A DNA stretch of 64,000 nucleotides from Streptomyces tanashiensis (lineage in GTDB: Bacteria; Actinomycetota; Actinomycetes; Streptomycetales; Streptomycetaceae). How positions within the stretch are numbered: the stretch's first letter is position 1; every line of letters begins with the position of its first letter. The notes beneath the pieces are model-generated. The model ran no database searches. It was not told where the DNA came from and was given only the letters and a program-made list of their open reading frames with translations. A program made the position numbers and the translations under genes. Location: contig NZ_BMRZ01000010.1 of NCBI RefSeq assembly GCF_014648895.1, positions 62,001-126,000 of the forward strand, written 5' to 3'. Shown here piece by piece: positions 52,652 through 60,875 of this stretch.

Positions 52652-53779
52652 TTAGGCGTACGGGCTGTCGGCGCCGGCCGCGGCGGGCCGCTCCGCCCTG
52701 GCCGGGCAGCAGCCGATCGGGCAGAGGTCGTGGGAGGGGCCGAGGGCGCCGAGGGCGCACCGCTCGGCCCTGGTCCCCCGTTCGTTCGCGGCGCGCTCCA
52801 GGACGAGCTCGCGGACGGCGGCGGCGAAGCGCGGGTCGGCGCCGACGGTCGCCGAGCGCCGCACGGGCAGGCCGAGCTCGGCCGCCTTGGCCGTGGCCTC
52901 CGTGTCGAGGTCGTAGAGGACCTCCATGTGGTCGGAGACGAAGCCGATCGGGACCATGACGGCGGCGGGCACGCCGGCCCCGTGCAGCTCCTCCAGGTGG
53001 TCGCAGATGTCGGGTTCGAGCCACGGGATGTGGGGGGCGCCGCTGCGGGACTGGTAGACGAGCCGCCAGGGGTGGTCGATGCCGGTCTCCCGGCGGACCG
53101 CGTCGGCGATGACCCGTGCCACGTCGAGGTGCTGGCGCACATAGGCCCCGCCCTCGCCGTGCTCGGTGACCGGGCCGGAGCTGTCGGCGGCGGAGTCGGG
53201 GATGGAGTGGGTGGTGAAGGCCAGGTGGGCGCCGTCCCGCACGGACGGGTCGAGTTCCGCGAGGGAGGCGAGGACGCCCTCGATCATCGGCTCGACGAAG
53301 CCGGGGTGGTTGAAGTAGTGCCGGAGCTTGTCGACGCGGGGCAGCGGCAGTCCCTCCGCCTCCAGGGTGGCGAGGGCGTCGGCGAGGTTCTCGCGGTACT
53401 GGCGGCAGCCGGAGTAGGAGGCGTACGCGCTGGTGGTGAGGACGGCGATGTGGCGCCGCCCGTCGGTGATCATCTCGCGGAGGGTGTCGGTGAGGTACGG
53501 CGCCCAGTTCCGGTTTCCCCAGTAGACCGGCAGACCGAGCCCGGCCTGCTCGAAGTCCGTCCGCAGCGCGTCGAGGAGCGCGCGGTTCTGGTCGTTGATC
53601 GGGGAGACGCCGCCGAAGAGGAAGTAGTGCTGCCCCACTTCCTTGAGCCGTTCCTTCGGGATGCCTCGGCCGCGCGTCACGTTCTCCAGGAACGGGACCA
53701 CGTCGTCCGGGCCCTCGGGGCCGCCGAACGAGAGCAGCAGCAGGGCGTCGTACGGGGCGGGATCGTGCTGATCGGACAT
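52652..53779 (-). CDS. hemH: Ferrochelatase (coproporphyrin III type likely)
   Basis: 375 residues. Signature elements are ALLLLSFGGPEGPDDVVPFL, PVYWGNRNWAPYLTDTL, the active-site histidine in VLTTSAYASYSG and LAFTTHSIPDS, and YQSRSGAPHIPWLEPD. A C-terminal cluster of cysteines (CALG...CPIGCCPA) could bind a [2Fe-2S] centre, as in other actinobacterial ferrochelatases. Actinobacteria use the coproporphyrin-dependent heme route, so the substrate is probably coproporphyrin III. ATG 53779 has GGGAGG upstream. Confidence 0.93.
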   Translation of the reverse strand: MSDQHDPAPYDALLLLSFGGPEGPDDVVPFLENVTRGRGIPKERLKEVGQHYFLFGGVSPINDQNRALLDALRTDFEQAGLGLPVYWGNRNWAPYLTDTLREMITDGRRHIAVLTTSAYASYSGCRQYRENLADALATLEAEGLPLPRVDKLRHYFNHPGFVEPMIEGVLASLAELDPSVRDGAHLAFTTHSIPDSAADSSGPVTEHGEGGAYVRQHLDVARVIADAVRRETGIDHPWRLVYQSRSGAPHIPWLEPDICDHLEELHGAGVPAAVMVPIGFVSDHMEVLYDLDTEATAKAAELGLPVRRSATVGADPRFAAAVRELVLERAANERGTRAERCALGALGPSHDLCPIGCCPARAERPAAAGADSPYA

Positions 53780-53910
53780 GGCACCGATCCTCCCACCCGC
53801 CTCCGGCGGCGAGGGGCGCGGCCCGTCCGTGGCCTTCGTCCGCGACGTCGCCCTCCGGATCCGTTCGCCCGGAAATCCGTTCGTCCGAAAAATGGGGATG
53901 ACCGATCGAC

Positions 53911-53940
53911 TTCAACACCGTAGGCTTTAGCTGTTAATTA
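53911..53940 (+). promoter_or_regulatory. Candidate promoter of the MFS gene
   Basis: TTCAAC (53911-53916) and TAATTA (53935-53940) are separated by 18 bases, 24 bases before the TTG start. The octamer palindrome ACACGTGT overlaps the -10 end and could be an operator. Confidence 0.35.
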
Positions 53941-53963
53941 CACGTGTTGACCAAGGACCTCTC

Positions 53964-55235
53964 TTGCCCAGTCCCTACCGCGCGATCTTCGCGGCGCCCG
54001 GAACCGCCTCGTTCTCCGTCGCGGGATTCCTCGGCCGCATGCCGCTGTCCATGATGGGCATCGGCATCGTGACCATGATTTCTCAGGTCACCGGCCGGTA
54101 CGGCCTGGCCGGCGCGCTCTCGGCGACGCTCGCGATGTCCGCCGCGGTCCTCGGCCCGCTGGTCTCGCGCATGGTCGACCGGCACGGACAGCGCAAGGTG
54201 CTCCGCCCGGTGACGCTGGTCTCGCTCGCCGCGGCCGCCGGACTCCTCCTCTGCGTGCAGCAGAAGGCCCCGGACTGGACCCTCTTCGTCTTCACCGCCG
54301 TGATCGGCTGCGTGCCGAGCGTCGGCGCCATGACGCGCGCCCGCTGGGCGGAGATCTACCGGGGCGAGGAGCGGCGCCTGCACACGGCGTACTCCTGGGA
54401 GTCGATCGTCGACGAGGTCTGCTTCATCTTCGGCCCGATCCTCTCCATCGGTCTGTCGACGGCCTGGTTCCCCGAGGCCGGTCCGCTGTTCGCCGGGGCG
54501 TTCCTGGCCGTCGGCGTCTTCTGGCTGACCTCGCAGCGCGCCACGGAGCCGGTCCCCCACCCCCAGCGGGACGCCCGGGGCACCTCCGCGCTCCGCTCCC
54601 CCGGCCTCCAGGTGCTCGCCCTCGCCTTCGTCGCCACCGGTGCCATCTTCGGCTCGGTGGACGTGGTGACCGTGGCCTTCGCCGAGGAGCAGGGCCACAA
54701 GGCCGCCGCCAGCCTCGTCCTGGCCGTCTACGCGCTGGGTTCCGGCCTGGCCGGCGCCGTCTTCGGACTGCTCCACCTCAAGGGCGAACCGTCCCGCCGG
54801 TGGCTCCTGGGCGTCTGCGCGATGGCCGTGAGTATGATCCCCCTCCTACTGGCCGGGAACTTGCCGTTGCTGGCCGTGGCGCTCTTTGTCGCGGGCCTGT
54901 CCATCGCACCGACGATGGTGACCACCATGGCCCTCGTCGAAGCGCACGTACCGCGCACCAAGCTGACCGAGGGCATGACCTGGACGGGTACCGGGCTCGC
55001 GGTCGGCGTGGCGCTCGGCTCCTCGGCCGCCGGCTGGGTGGTCGACGCGTCGGGGGCCGAGGCGGGGTACGTGGTGCCCGTCGTCTCGGGTGCGCTCGCG
55101 GTCGCGGTGGGTCTCCTCGGACACCGCCGGCTGAGCAGGCCGGCGCCGAACCGGGAGGGGCAGCGTGGGCAGCACGACAGCAGCGGGGACAGCGGGCTCG
55201 GGGAGCGCCAGGACGGCGAGCAGCCCGTGGCGTAA
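53964..55235 (+). CDS. Major facilitator superfamily transporter
   Basis: 423 residues, TTG start with AAGGA six bases upstream. Twelve hydrophobic segments are arranged in two halves. The loop 2-3 motif appears as SRMVDRHGQRKVL (GXXXDRXGRR-like). A hydrophilic tail of about 30 residues follows the last helix. The substrate is unknown. The 3' end overlaps the next gene by 71 bases. Confidence 0.88.
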   Translation: MPSPYRAIFAAPGTASFSVAGFLGRMPLSMMGIGIVTMISQVTGRYGLAGALSATLAMSAAVLGPLVSRMVDRHGQRKVLRPVTLVSLAAAAGLLLCVQQKAPDWTLFVFTAVIGCVPSVGAMTRARWAEIYRGEERRLHTAYSWESIVDEVCFIFGPILSIGLSTAWFPEAGPLFAGAFLAVGVFWLTSQRATEPVPHPQRDARGTSALRSPGLQVLALAFVATGAIFGSVDVVTVAFAEEQGHKAAASLVLAVYALGSGLAGAVFGLLHLKGEPSRRWLLGVCAMAVSMIPLLLAGNLPLLAVALFVAGLSIAPTMVTTMALVEAHVPRTKLTEGMTWTGTGLAVGVALGSSAAGWVVDASGAEAGYVVPVVSGALAVAVGLLGHRRLSRPAPNREGQRGQHDSSGDSGLGERQDGEQPVA

Positions 55236-56514
55236 CTGGGCGGGGAACGTCACCTCCCGCCCGGTGCGGGAGGTGAGCCCGGCCTCGGCCGAGGAGCTCG
55301 CCGACGCGGTGCGCCGCGCGGCCGAGGACGGACTGCGGGTCAAGACGGTCGGCACCGGCCACTCCTTCACCTCGATCGCGGCCACCGACGGCGTACTGAT
55401 CCGGCCGGGCCTGCTGACCGGGATCCGCCGCATCGACCGCGAGGCGATGACCGTGACGGTCGAGTCGGGCACCCCGCTGAAGCGGCTCAACGTGGCGCTG
55501 GCCCGGGAGGGCCTGTCGCTCACGAACATGGGCGACATCATGGAGCAGACCGTCGCCGGCGCCACCTCCACCGGCACGCACGGCACCGGCCGCGAGTCGG
55601 CGTCCATAGCCGCGCAGATCCGCGAGCTGGAACTGGTGACGGCCTCGGGCGAGCTGCTCACCTGCTCGGAGAAGGAGAATCCGGAGGTCTTCGCGGCCGC
55701 CCGGATCGGCCTCGGCGCCCTCGGTGTCGTCACGGCCCTCACGTTCGCGGTCGAGCCGGTCTTCCTGCTCACCGCGCGCGAGGAGCCGATGACCTTCGAC
55801 CGGGTCACCTCGGATTTCGACGCGCTCCACGCGGAGAACGAGCACTTCGAGTTCTACTGGTTCCCCCACACGGACAACTGCAACACCAAGCGCAACAACC
55901 GCAGCGCGGGCCCCGCCGCTCCCCCCGGCCGGATCAGCGGCTGGATCGAGGACGAGTTCCTCTCCAACGGGGTCTTCCAGCTCGCCTGCTCGCTGGGCCG
56001 CGCGGTGCCGCCGGTCATCCCGTCGATCGCCAAGGTCTCCAGCCGGGCCCTGTCGGCCCGTACGTACACCGACATCCCGTACAAGGTCTTCACCTCGCCG
56101 CGCCGGGTCCGCTTCCTGGAGATGGAGTACGCGCTCCCGCGTGAGGCGGCGGTCGCGGCGCTGCGCGAGCTCAAGGCGATGGTCGAGCGCTCGCCGCTCA
56201 AGGTGAGCTTCCCGGTGGAGGTGCGCACGGCCCCGGCGGACGACATCGCCCTGTCCACGGCCTCGGGGCGGGAGACCGCCTACATCGCCGTCCACCTCTA
56301 CAGGGGAACGCCCCACCGCGCGTACTTCACCGCGGTGGAGCGCATCATGACGGCGCACGGGGGCCGGCCCCACTGGGGCAAGGTCCACACCCGCGACGCC
56401 GCCTACCTCTCCGAGGCCTACCCGCGCTTCGCCGAGTTCACGGCGCTGCGCGACCGGCTCGACCCGGACCGGCTGTTCGCCAACGACTACCTGCGCCGGG
56501 TCCTGGGCGACTGA
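55165..56514 (+). CDS. FAD-dependent D-arabinono-1,4-lactone/alditol oxidase
   Basis: 449 residues, GTG start with GGGAGGGG upstream. The vanillyl-alcohol-oxidase fold is shown by VKTVGTGHSFTSIAATDGVL (FAD loop), GATSTGTHGTGRES and the C-terminal GRPHWGKVHTRDAAYL motif typical of the sugar-1,4-lactone and alditol oxidases. The family makes hydrogen peroxide while oxidising an alditol or lactone. The 71-base overlap with the MFS gene in another frame suggests coupled expression and perhaps a shared substrate. Confidence 0.88.
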   Translation: MGSTTAAGTAGSGSARTASSPWRNWAGNVTSRPVREVSPASAEELADAVRRAAEDGLRVKTVGTGHSFTSIAATDGVLIRPGLLTGIRRIDREAMTVTVESGTPLKRLNVALAREGLSLTNMGDIMEQTVAGATSTGTHGTGRESASIAAQIRELELVTASGELLTCSEKENPEVFAAARIGLGALGVVTALTFAVEPVFLLTAREEPMTFDRVTSDFDALHAENEHFEFYWFPHTDNCNTKRNNRSAGPAAPPGRISGWIEDEFLSNGVFQLACSLGRAVPPVIPSIAKVSSRALSARTYTDIPYKVFTSPRRVRFLEMEYALPREAAVAALRELKAMVERSPLKVSFPVEVRTAPADDIALSTASGRETAYIAVHLYRGTPHRAYFTAVERIMTAHGGRPHWGKVHTRDAAYLSEAYPRFAEFTALRDRLDPDRLFANDYLRRVLGD

Positions 56515-56517
56515 CGG

Positions 56518-57417
56518 TCACTCGGCTCCCGTGCCGGTCCCGGCGTCGGCTCCGGCCGGTGTCGGGGCCGAGGGGGTCTCGGGCTGCCCCGTGCCGGTGG
56601 CCGTCGGCTCCTGGGTCGGCGCGGTCGGTTCCGTCGTCGGCCCGGTCGGCGTCGGGGCGGGCGTCGTGCCTCCGTCGGCGGATCCGGAGGGGGTGGGCTC
56701 CGCCGACGGCGTCCCGGTGGCCGGCTCCCGGGTCGGCGTGGATCCCGTCGTGGGGGTGCCCGCGCCGCTCTCCTGCCGCCCGGTGCCGTCCGCCGGGCCC
56801 GACGGCGCGGGCGTGGGCCCCTGGTCCCGGTCGGGTGCGTCCTGGCCCGTGCTCCCGCCGCCGCGGACGACGGAGCCGAAGGTGGTCGTGCCCTGCTTGC
56901 CGCTGAAGTCCTGCCCGGAGACCAGTTCGTAGGCGGTGATGCCGCCCATGGTGACGCCGAAGACGAGCGCGGCGGCGATCGCCGGGCGCTTCCAGCCCCG
57001 GACGCGGGTCCCGTGGGTGGTCGCCTCGCCGAACTCCTCGTCGGACGGCGGCGGGGCCGGGACGGTGCCCAGCATGAGGGTGCGGTCGTCCTGCGGCCCG
57101 GCCGGGACCGGGACCTGACGCGCCTTCGGCTTGGCCGCCGCGGTCGCGTCGCGGACCTGTTCGCCGGTGCGCTTGAAGAGGTGCTGGAAGAGCGGGCCGC
57201 CGCAGGTGGCGATGACACTGATCACACCGGCGCCGAGGATCGTGCCGTACACACCGAGGGTCGAGGCGAGCTTGGCGGCGATGACCGCGGCCAGGGCGCT
57301 GCCGGAGACCTGAGCCACGCTCAGGTCGATCCTTCTCCTGCCGTTCTCCTTCGCCTCCTCCGCCTCGCCCCTGTCGGTTTCCGGCCTGTGACGCATCTCC
57401 GACCCCTGGTGGCTCAT
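56518..57417 (-). CDS. Membrane-anchored protein with Pro/Thr-rich tail
   Basis: 299 residues, ATG 57417 with AAGG seven bases upstream. Two hydrophobic segments are seen, near 38-75 (LAAVIAAKLASTLG...) and near 145-165 (AIAAALVFGVTMGGITAYEL). They are followed by about 120 residues of Thr/Pro/Gly/Ala repeats (PTPSGSADGG...), a typical cell-wall-spanning tail. The function is unknown. Its stop is three bases from the convergent oxidase stop. Confidence 0.72.
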   Translation of the reverse strand: MSHQGSEMRHRPETDRGEAEEAKENGRRRIDLSVAQVSGSALAAVIAAKLASTLGVYGTILGAGVISVIATCGGPLFQHLFKRTGEQVRDATAAAKPKARQVPVPAGPQDDRTLMLGTVPAPPPSDEEFGEATTHGTRVRGWKRPAIAAALVFGVTMGGITAYELVSGQDFSGKQGTTTFGSVVRGGGSTGQDAPDRDQGPTPAPSGPADGTGRQESGAGTPTTGSTPTREPATGTPSAEPTPSGSADGGTTPAPTPTGPTTEPTAPTQEPTATGTGQPETPSAPTPAGADAGTGTGAE

Positions 57418-57882
57418 CCGTTCGCCTTGCACTCAGAAGGGACAAACGGGAGAAGCGAATAGTTCCGTTTCTGCTGTTTCTGTGAAGAGTGACACGTACG
57501 GGGGAAGATCACGGAGACTCAACTCCCGTACCGCCCGAGAAGTTGGGCGGCGCGCCGGTCCACCCAGGTGGCCCGAATGGAGTACATTGGCGAACCCTGG
57601 GTCCGGACGCCCTCACGGGTGCCCTGGATCACGGGGAGGGGGCCGGAGACGGCGCTCGAACCGGCGGCGCCTCGGCATCGCGCGGGAATCGACTGCACAG
57701 AGTGACCGCCAGTCACTCCGGGTAGCGAACAGGTAACCGTGCCATAACGGCGTTCCAGGGTCCATGCCCGACACGCCGGGCAACTCGGCAAGGTAGTGGC
57801 AGGCTGCACCCGGGCAGGCCACACTCGACTAGCGGAAGCAGCGACGCACGTGACGTCGGCAGGCACCACCCGGGAGGTCCCC
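57418..57882. other. Divergent promoter region upstream of sepH
   Basis: 465 bases with no supported gene. A plus-strand frame at 57489-57725 has no ribosome binding site. The gap separates the minus-strand anchored protein from sepH and must hold the promoters of both. Confidence 0.6.
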
Positions 57883-58923
57883 ATGCCCGAACTGCGTGTC
57901 GTGGCCGTCTCCAACGACGGCACACGACTGGTGCTGAAGGCTGCTGACAGCACGGAGTACACACTTCCGATCGACGAGCGGCTCCGTGCCGCCGTGCGCA
58001 ACGACCGCGCGCGCCTCGGCCAGATCGAGATCGAGGTGGAGAGCCACCTCCGCCCCCGTGACATCCAGGCGCGGATACGAGCCGGTGCCTCCGCCGAGGA
58101 GGTCGCCCAGCTCGCCGGCATCCCCGTCGACCGCGTGCGCCGCTTCGAGGGCCCCGTGCTCGCGGAGCGTGCCTTCATGGCCGAGCGGGCCCGCAAGACC
58201 CCGGTCCGCAGGCCCGGGGAGAACAGCGGCCCGCAGCTCGGCGAGGCGGTGCAGGAGCGGCTCCTGCTGCGCGGCGCCGAGAAGGACACCGTGCAGTGGG
58301 ACTCCTGGCGGCGCGACGACGGCACCTGGGAGGTGCTGCTCGTCTACCGGGTGGCGGGCGAGGTCCACACGGCCAGCTGGACGTACGACCCGCCGCGGCG
58401 ACTCGTCCAGGCCGTGGACGACGAGGCACGGGCCCTGATCGGCGAGACGGACGACACGATCGCCGCCGCGCCGGAGCCGAGCTTCCCCTTCGTGCCCCGC
58501 ATCGCCCGGCTGCCCCGCGACCGGCCGCTCGACCGTGCCCTGGACCGCCAGATCGACCGGTCCGACCGCCAGCTGGAGCGGGCGCCCGCGCCCGTCGAGC
58601 CGGAGGAGGAGCGGGACTCGCTGACGAGCCTCCTGGAGGCCGTGCCGAGCTTCCGCGGCGACATGGTCGTGCCCGAGCAGCCGGACGGCGAGCCCTCGGA
58701 GGAGGCGGAGGCGGAGGAGCCGCCGGCCCCGGCCGCCTCGGCGGGCGCGGGTTCGGCCTACGCCGACGTCCTGATGCCGCGCGCGGTCTCGGGTCACCGC
58801 GACCGGCTGCACGGCGCCACGGACCGCCAGGCCGAGGCGGACGGCGTCCGCCCGGGCCGTCGCGCCGCCGTGCCGAGCTGGGACGAGATCGTCTTCGGCA
58901 CCCGCAGGAAGAAGCAGGACTGA
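57883..58923 (+). CDS. sepH: Cell-division protein SepH
   Basis: 346 residues, ATG 57883 with GGGAGG upstream. The conserved N-terminal DUF3071 domain (PELRVVAVSNDGTRLVLKA) carries a helix-turn-helix-like region (RIRAGASAEEVAQLAGIPVDRVRRFEGPVLAERAF). The C-terminal half is low-complexity, rich in Arg/Asp/Glu, ending in PSWDEIVFGTRRKKQD. SepH stimulates FtsZ assembly during Streptomyces sporulation septation. The gene stands alone and ends in a hairpin. Confidence 0.94.
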   Translation: MPELRVVAVSNDGTRLVLKAADSTEYTLPIDERLRAAVRNDRARLGQIEIEVESHLRPRDIQARIRAGASAEEVAQLAGIPVDRVRRFEGPVLAERAFMAERARKTPVRRPGENSGPQLGEAVQERLLLRGAEKDTVQWDSWRRDDGTWEVLLVYRVAGEVHTASWTYDPPRRLVQAVDDEARALIGETDDTIAAAPEPSFPFVPRIARLPRDRPLDRALDRQIDRSDRQLERAPAPVEPEEERDSLTSLLEAVPSFRGDMVVPEQPDGEPSEEAEAEEPPAPAASAGAGSAYADVLMPRAVSGHRDRLHGATDRQAEADGVRPGRRAAVPSWDEIVFGTRRKKQD

Positions 58924-58948
58924 CCGCCGTACGCACACGCGTGTACGG

Positions 58949-58983
58949 GAAGGGCCCGCGCCACTCGACGGCGCGGGCCCTTC
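58949..58983. terminator. Terminator after sepH
   Basis: Arms GAAGGGCCCGCGCC and its complement flank ACTCGAC. A second related copy of the 3' arm, CGCGGGCCCTTCGCGT, recurs near 59036. It serves the convergent sepH and sulfurtransferase genes. Confidence 0.8.
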
Positions 58984-59090
58984 GCGTACGGCACGGGGGC
59001 GGGCTCTTCCGGTACGGCGCCGCGTACGGCACGGGCGCGGGCCCTTCGCGTTCGGCGCCGGGGAGCCCCGCATGGTCCGGAAGACAGGTC

Positions 59091-59918
59091 CTAGCGCGGG
59101 TCCGGGCCCGTGGCGACCGGGCGGGTGGGGTCCGAGGACCACTCCGACCAGGAACCGGCGTAGAGGCCCGCGGGGATGCCCGCGATCCCCAGGGCGAGCA
59201 CCTCGTGGGCGCCCGAGACGCCCGAGCCGCAGTAGACCGCGACCGGGGTGCCCTCGGCCGCGCCGAGCGCGGTGAAGCGGTCCCGCAGGACCTCGGCGGC
59301 CAGGAAGAGGCCGTCGGCGTCGACGTTCTCGGTCGTCGGGGCCGAGACGGCGCCCGGGATGTGCCCGCCGACCCGGTCGATCGGCTCCACGTCCCCGCGG
59401 TAGCGCTCGGCCGCCCGCGCGTCCAGGAGCAGCCCCGTGCCGGGCAGCGCCGCCGCCGCGTCGGCGTCGAGCAGCCCGAGGGCGCCCGGCTCCGGCCGGA
59501 AGTCGCCCGGGTCCGGCGTCGGGACCTTCTCCGTGAGCTCCCCGGTCCAGGCCGCGAGGCCCCCGTCGAGGACGCGCACGTCCGGGTGGCCCGCCCAGCG
59601 GAGCAGCCACCAGGCCCGGGCCGCTCCCCAGCCGAGGCCCCCGTCGTAGACGACGACCGGCCGGTCCGCCGAGACACCGGCCCGGCGCATCACGGCTCCG
59701 AAGGCCTCCGGGTCGGGCAGCGGGTGGCGCCCGCCGCTCCCGGGCGGTCCCGCGAGTTCCGCGTCCAGGTCGACGTAGACCGCGCCGGGAAGGTGTCCGG
59801 CCTCGTACGCGGGCCGCCCGGGCGGCCCGCCGAGCGTCCAGCGGACGTCCAGGAGGACCGGCGGCCGAGCCCCGGCCGACTCGCTCAGCAGTTCGCTTGC
59901 GGAGATGATGGGCTTCAT
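59091..59918 (-). CDS. sseA: Thiosulfate/3-mercaptopyruvate sulfurtransferase
   Basis: 275 residues with two rhodanese domains. The C-terminal one carries the active-site loop VAVYCGSGVSG with C230. The CGSGV form is typical of mercaptopyruvate sulfurtransferases. The N-terminal domain (VLLDVRWTLGG) lacks a catalytic cysteine, as usual. It transfers sulfane sulfur to cyanide or thiols. ATG 59918 was used. The open frame continues far upstream but only as a shadow. Confidence 0.9.
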   Translation of the reverse strand: MKPIISASELLSESAGARPPVLLDVRWTLGGPPGRPAYEAGHLPGAVYVDLDAELAGPPGSGGRHPLPDPEAFGAVMRRAGVSADRPVVVYDGGLGWGAARAWWLLRWAGHPDVRVLDGGLAAWTGELTEKVPTPDPGDFRPEPGALGLLDADAAAALPGTGLLLDARAAERYRGDVEPIDRVGGHIPGAVSAPTTENVDADGLFLAAEVLRDRFTALGAAEGTPVAVYCGSGVSGAHEVLALGIAGIPAGLYAGSWSEWSSDPTRPVATGPDPR

Positions 59919-60077
59919 GGGGCCATCCTCGCGCAGCCGCACGGCCGCGCGCGGACGAACCCCGTCGCCTCCGACGGAATCGCGCCACGATCGGTTCGGC
60001 GGGGGCGCGCCGCGCCGCCGTCGGTGGCACCATCGGACGGGGGCACGGCCACGACGATGGTCCGAGGAGAAAAGACG

Positions 60078-60851
60078 ATGACCGAGGCGACTCCGCGCTC
60101 GCCCGGGACACCCTGTTGGGTGAGCCTGATGGTGCACGGGCTTGACGCCACGCAGGAGTTCTACAACGCGCTCTTCGACTGGGAGTTCGTCCCCGGTCCG
60201 CAGCAGCTCGGCCCGTACGTGCGCGCGCTGCTCGGCGGCAAGGAGGTGGCCGGCATCGGCCAGCTGCCGCCCGACCGCCACCTGCGCATCGCCTGGACCC
60301 CGTACCTGGCCACCGAGGACGCCGACGAGACCGCCGAGAGCATCCGCTGCTGCGGCGGCACCGTCGCCGTCGGCCCGCTGGACGCGGGCGAGGCGGGCCG
60401 CCTGGCGATCTGCTCCGACCCGGCCGGCGCGGTCTTCGGCGTCTGGCAGGCGGAGGCCCACCACGGCACGGTGATCGCGGGACCGCCGGGAACCCCGGTG
60501 TGGAACGAGCTCCTCACGTACGAGACGTCCTCGATCGGCAAGTTCTACCGGACGGTCTTCGGCTACGAGGTGGAGCCCGTAGCCTCCACCGACCACGACT
60601 ACGCGACGCTCCATGTGGCCGGGGCCGCGGTGGCCTCGCTGCACGGCGTCGGCAACGCGCTGCCCCGGGACCGGGGCCCGCACTGGATGACGTACTTCGA
60701 GGTCGCCGACACGGACGCCGCCGCGGGGCTCGTCCAGGAGCTCGGCGGCCAGGTGCTGCGCCCGCCGCGCGAGGGCACGGCGGGGCGGCTCGCCCTGGTG
60801 GCCGACCCGGAGGGCGCGGTCTTCACCCTGGTCAGGTCCGCCGAGCGCTGA
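60078..60851 (+). CDS. VOC/glyoxalase-fold protein with two VOC domains
   Basis: 257 residues, ATG 60078 with GAGGAG ten bases upstream. Two tandem VOC modules are seen: the first around PCWVSLMVHGLDATQEFYNAL and the second around WNELLTYETSSIGKFYRTVF. These proteins are metal-dependent lyases, dioxygenases or antibiotic-binding proteins, so the activity here is unassigned. It is divergent from sseA with about 160 bases between. Confidence 0.86.
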   Translation: MTEATPRSPGTPCWVSLMVHGLDATQEFYNALFDWEFVPGPQQLGPYVRALLGGKEVAGIGQLPPDRHLRIAWTPYLATEDADETAESIRCCGGTVAVGPLDAGEAGRLAICSDPAGAVFGVWQAEAHHGTVIAGPPGTPVWNELLTYETSSIGKFYRTVFGYEVEPVASTDHDYATLHVAGAAVASLHGVGNALPRDRGPHWMTYFEVADTDAAAGLVQELGGQVLRPPREGTAGRLALVADPEGAVFTLVRSAER

Positions 60852-60875
60852 GTCCGTACGGGACGGCCGACGGGT

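Noticed and set aside
57489..57725. Small plus-strand gene between the anchored protein and sepH
   Set aside because: No ribosome binding site, biased composition, and other frames equally open.
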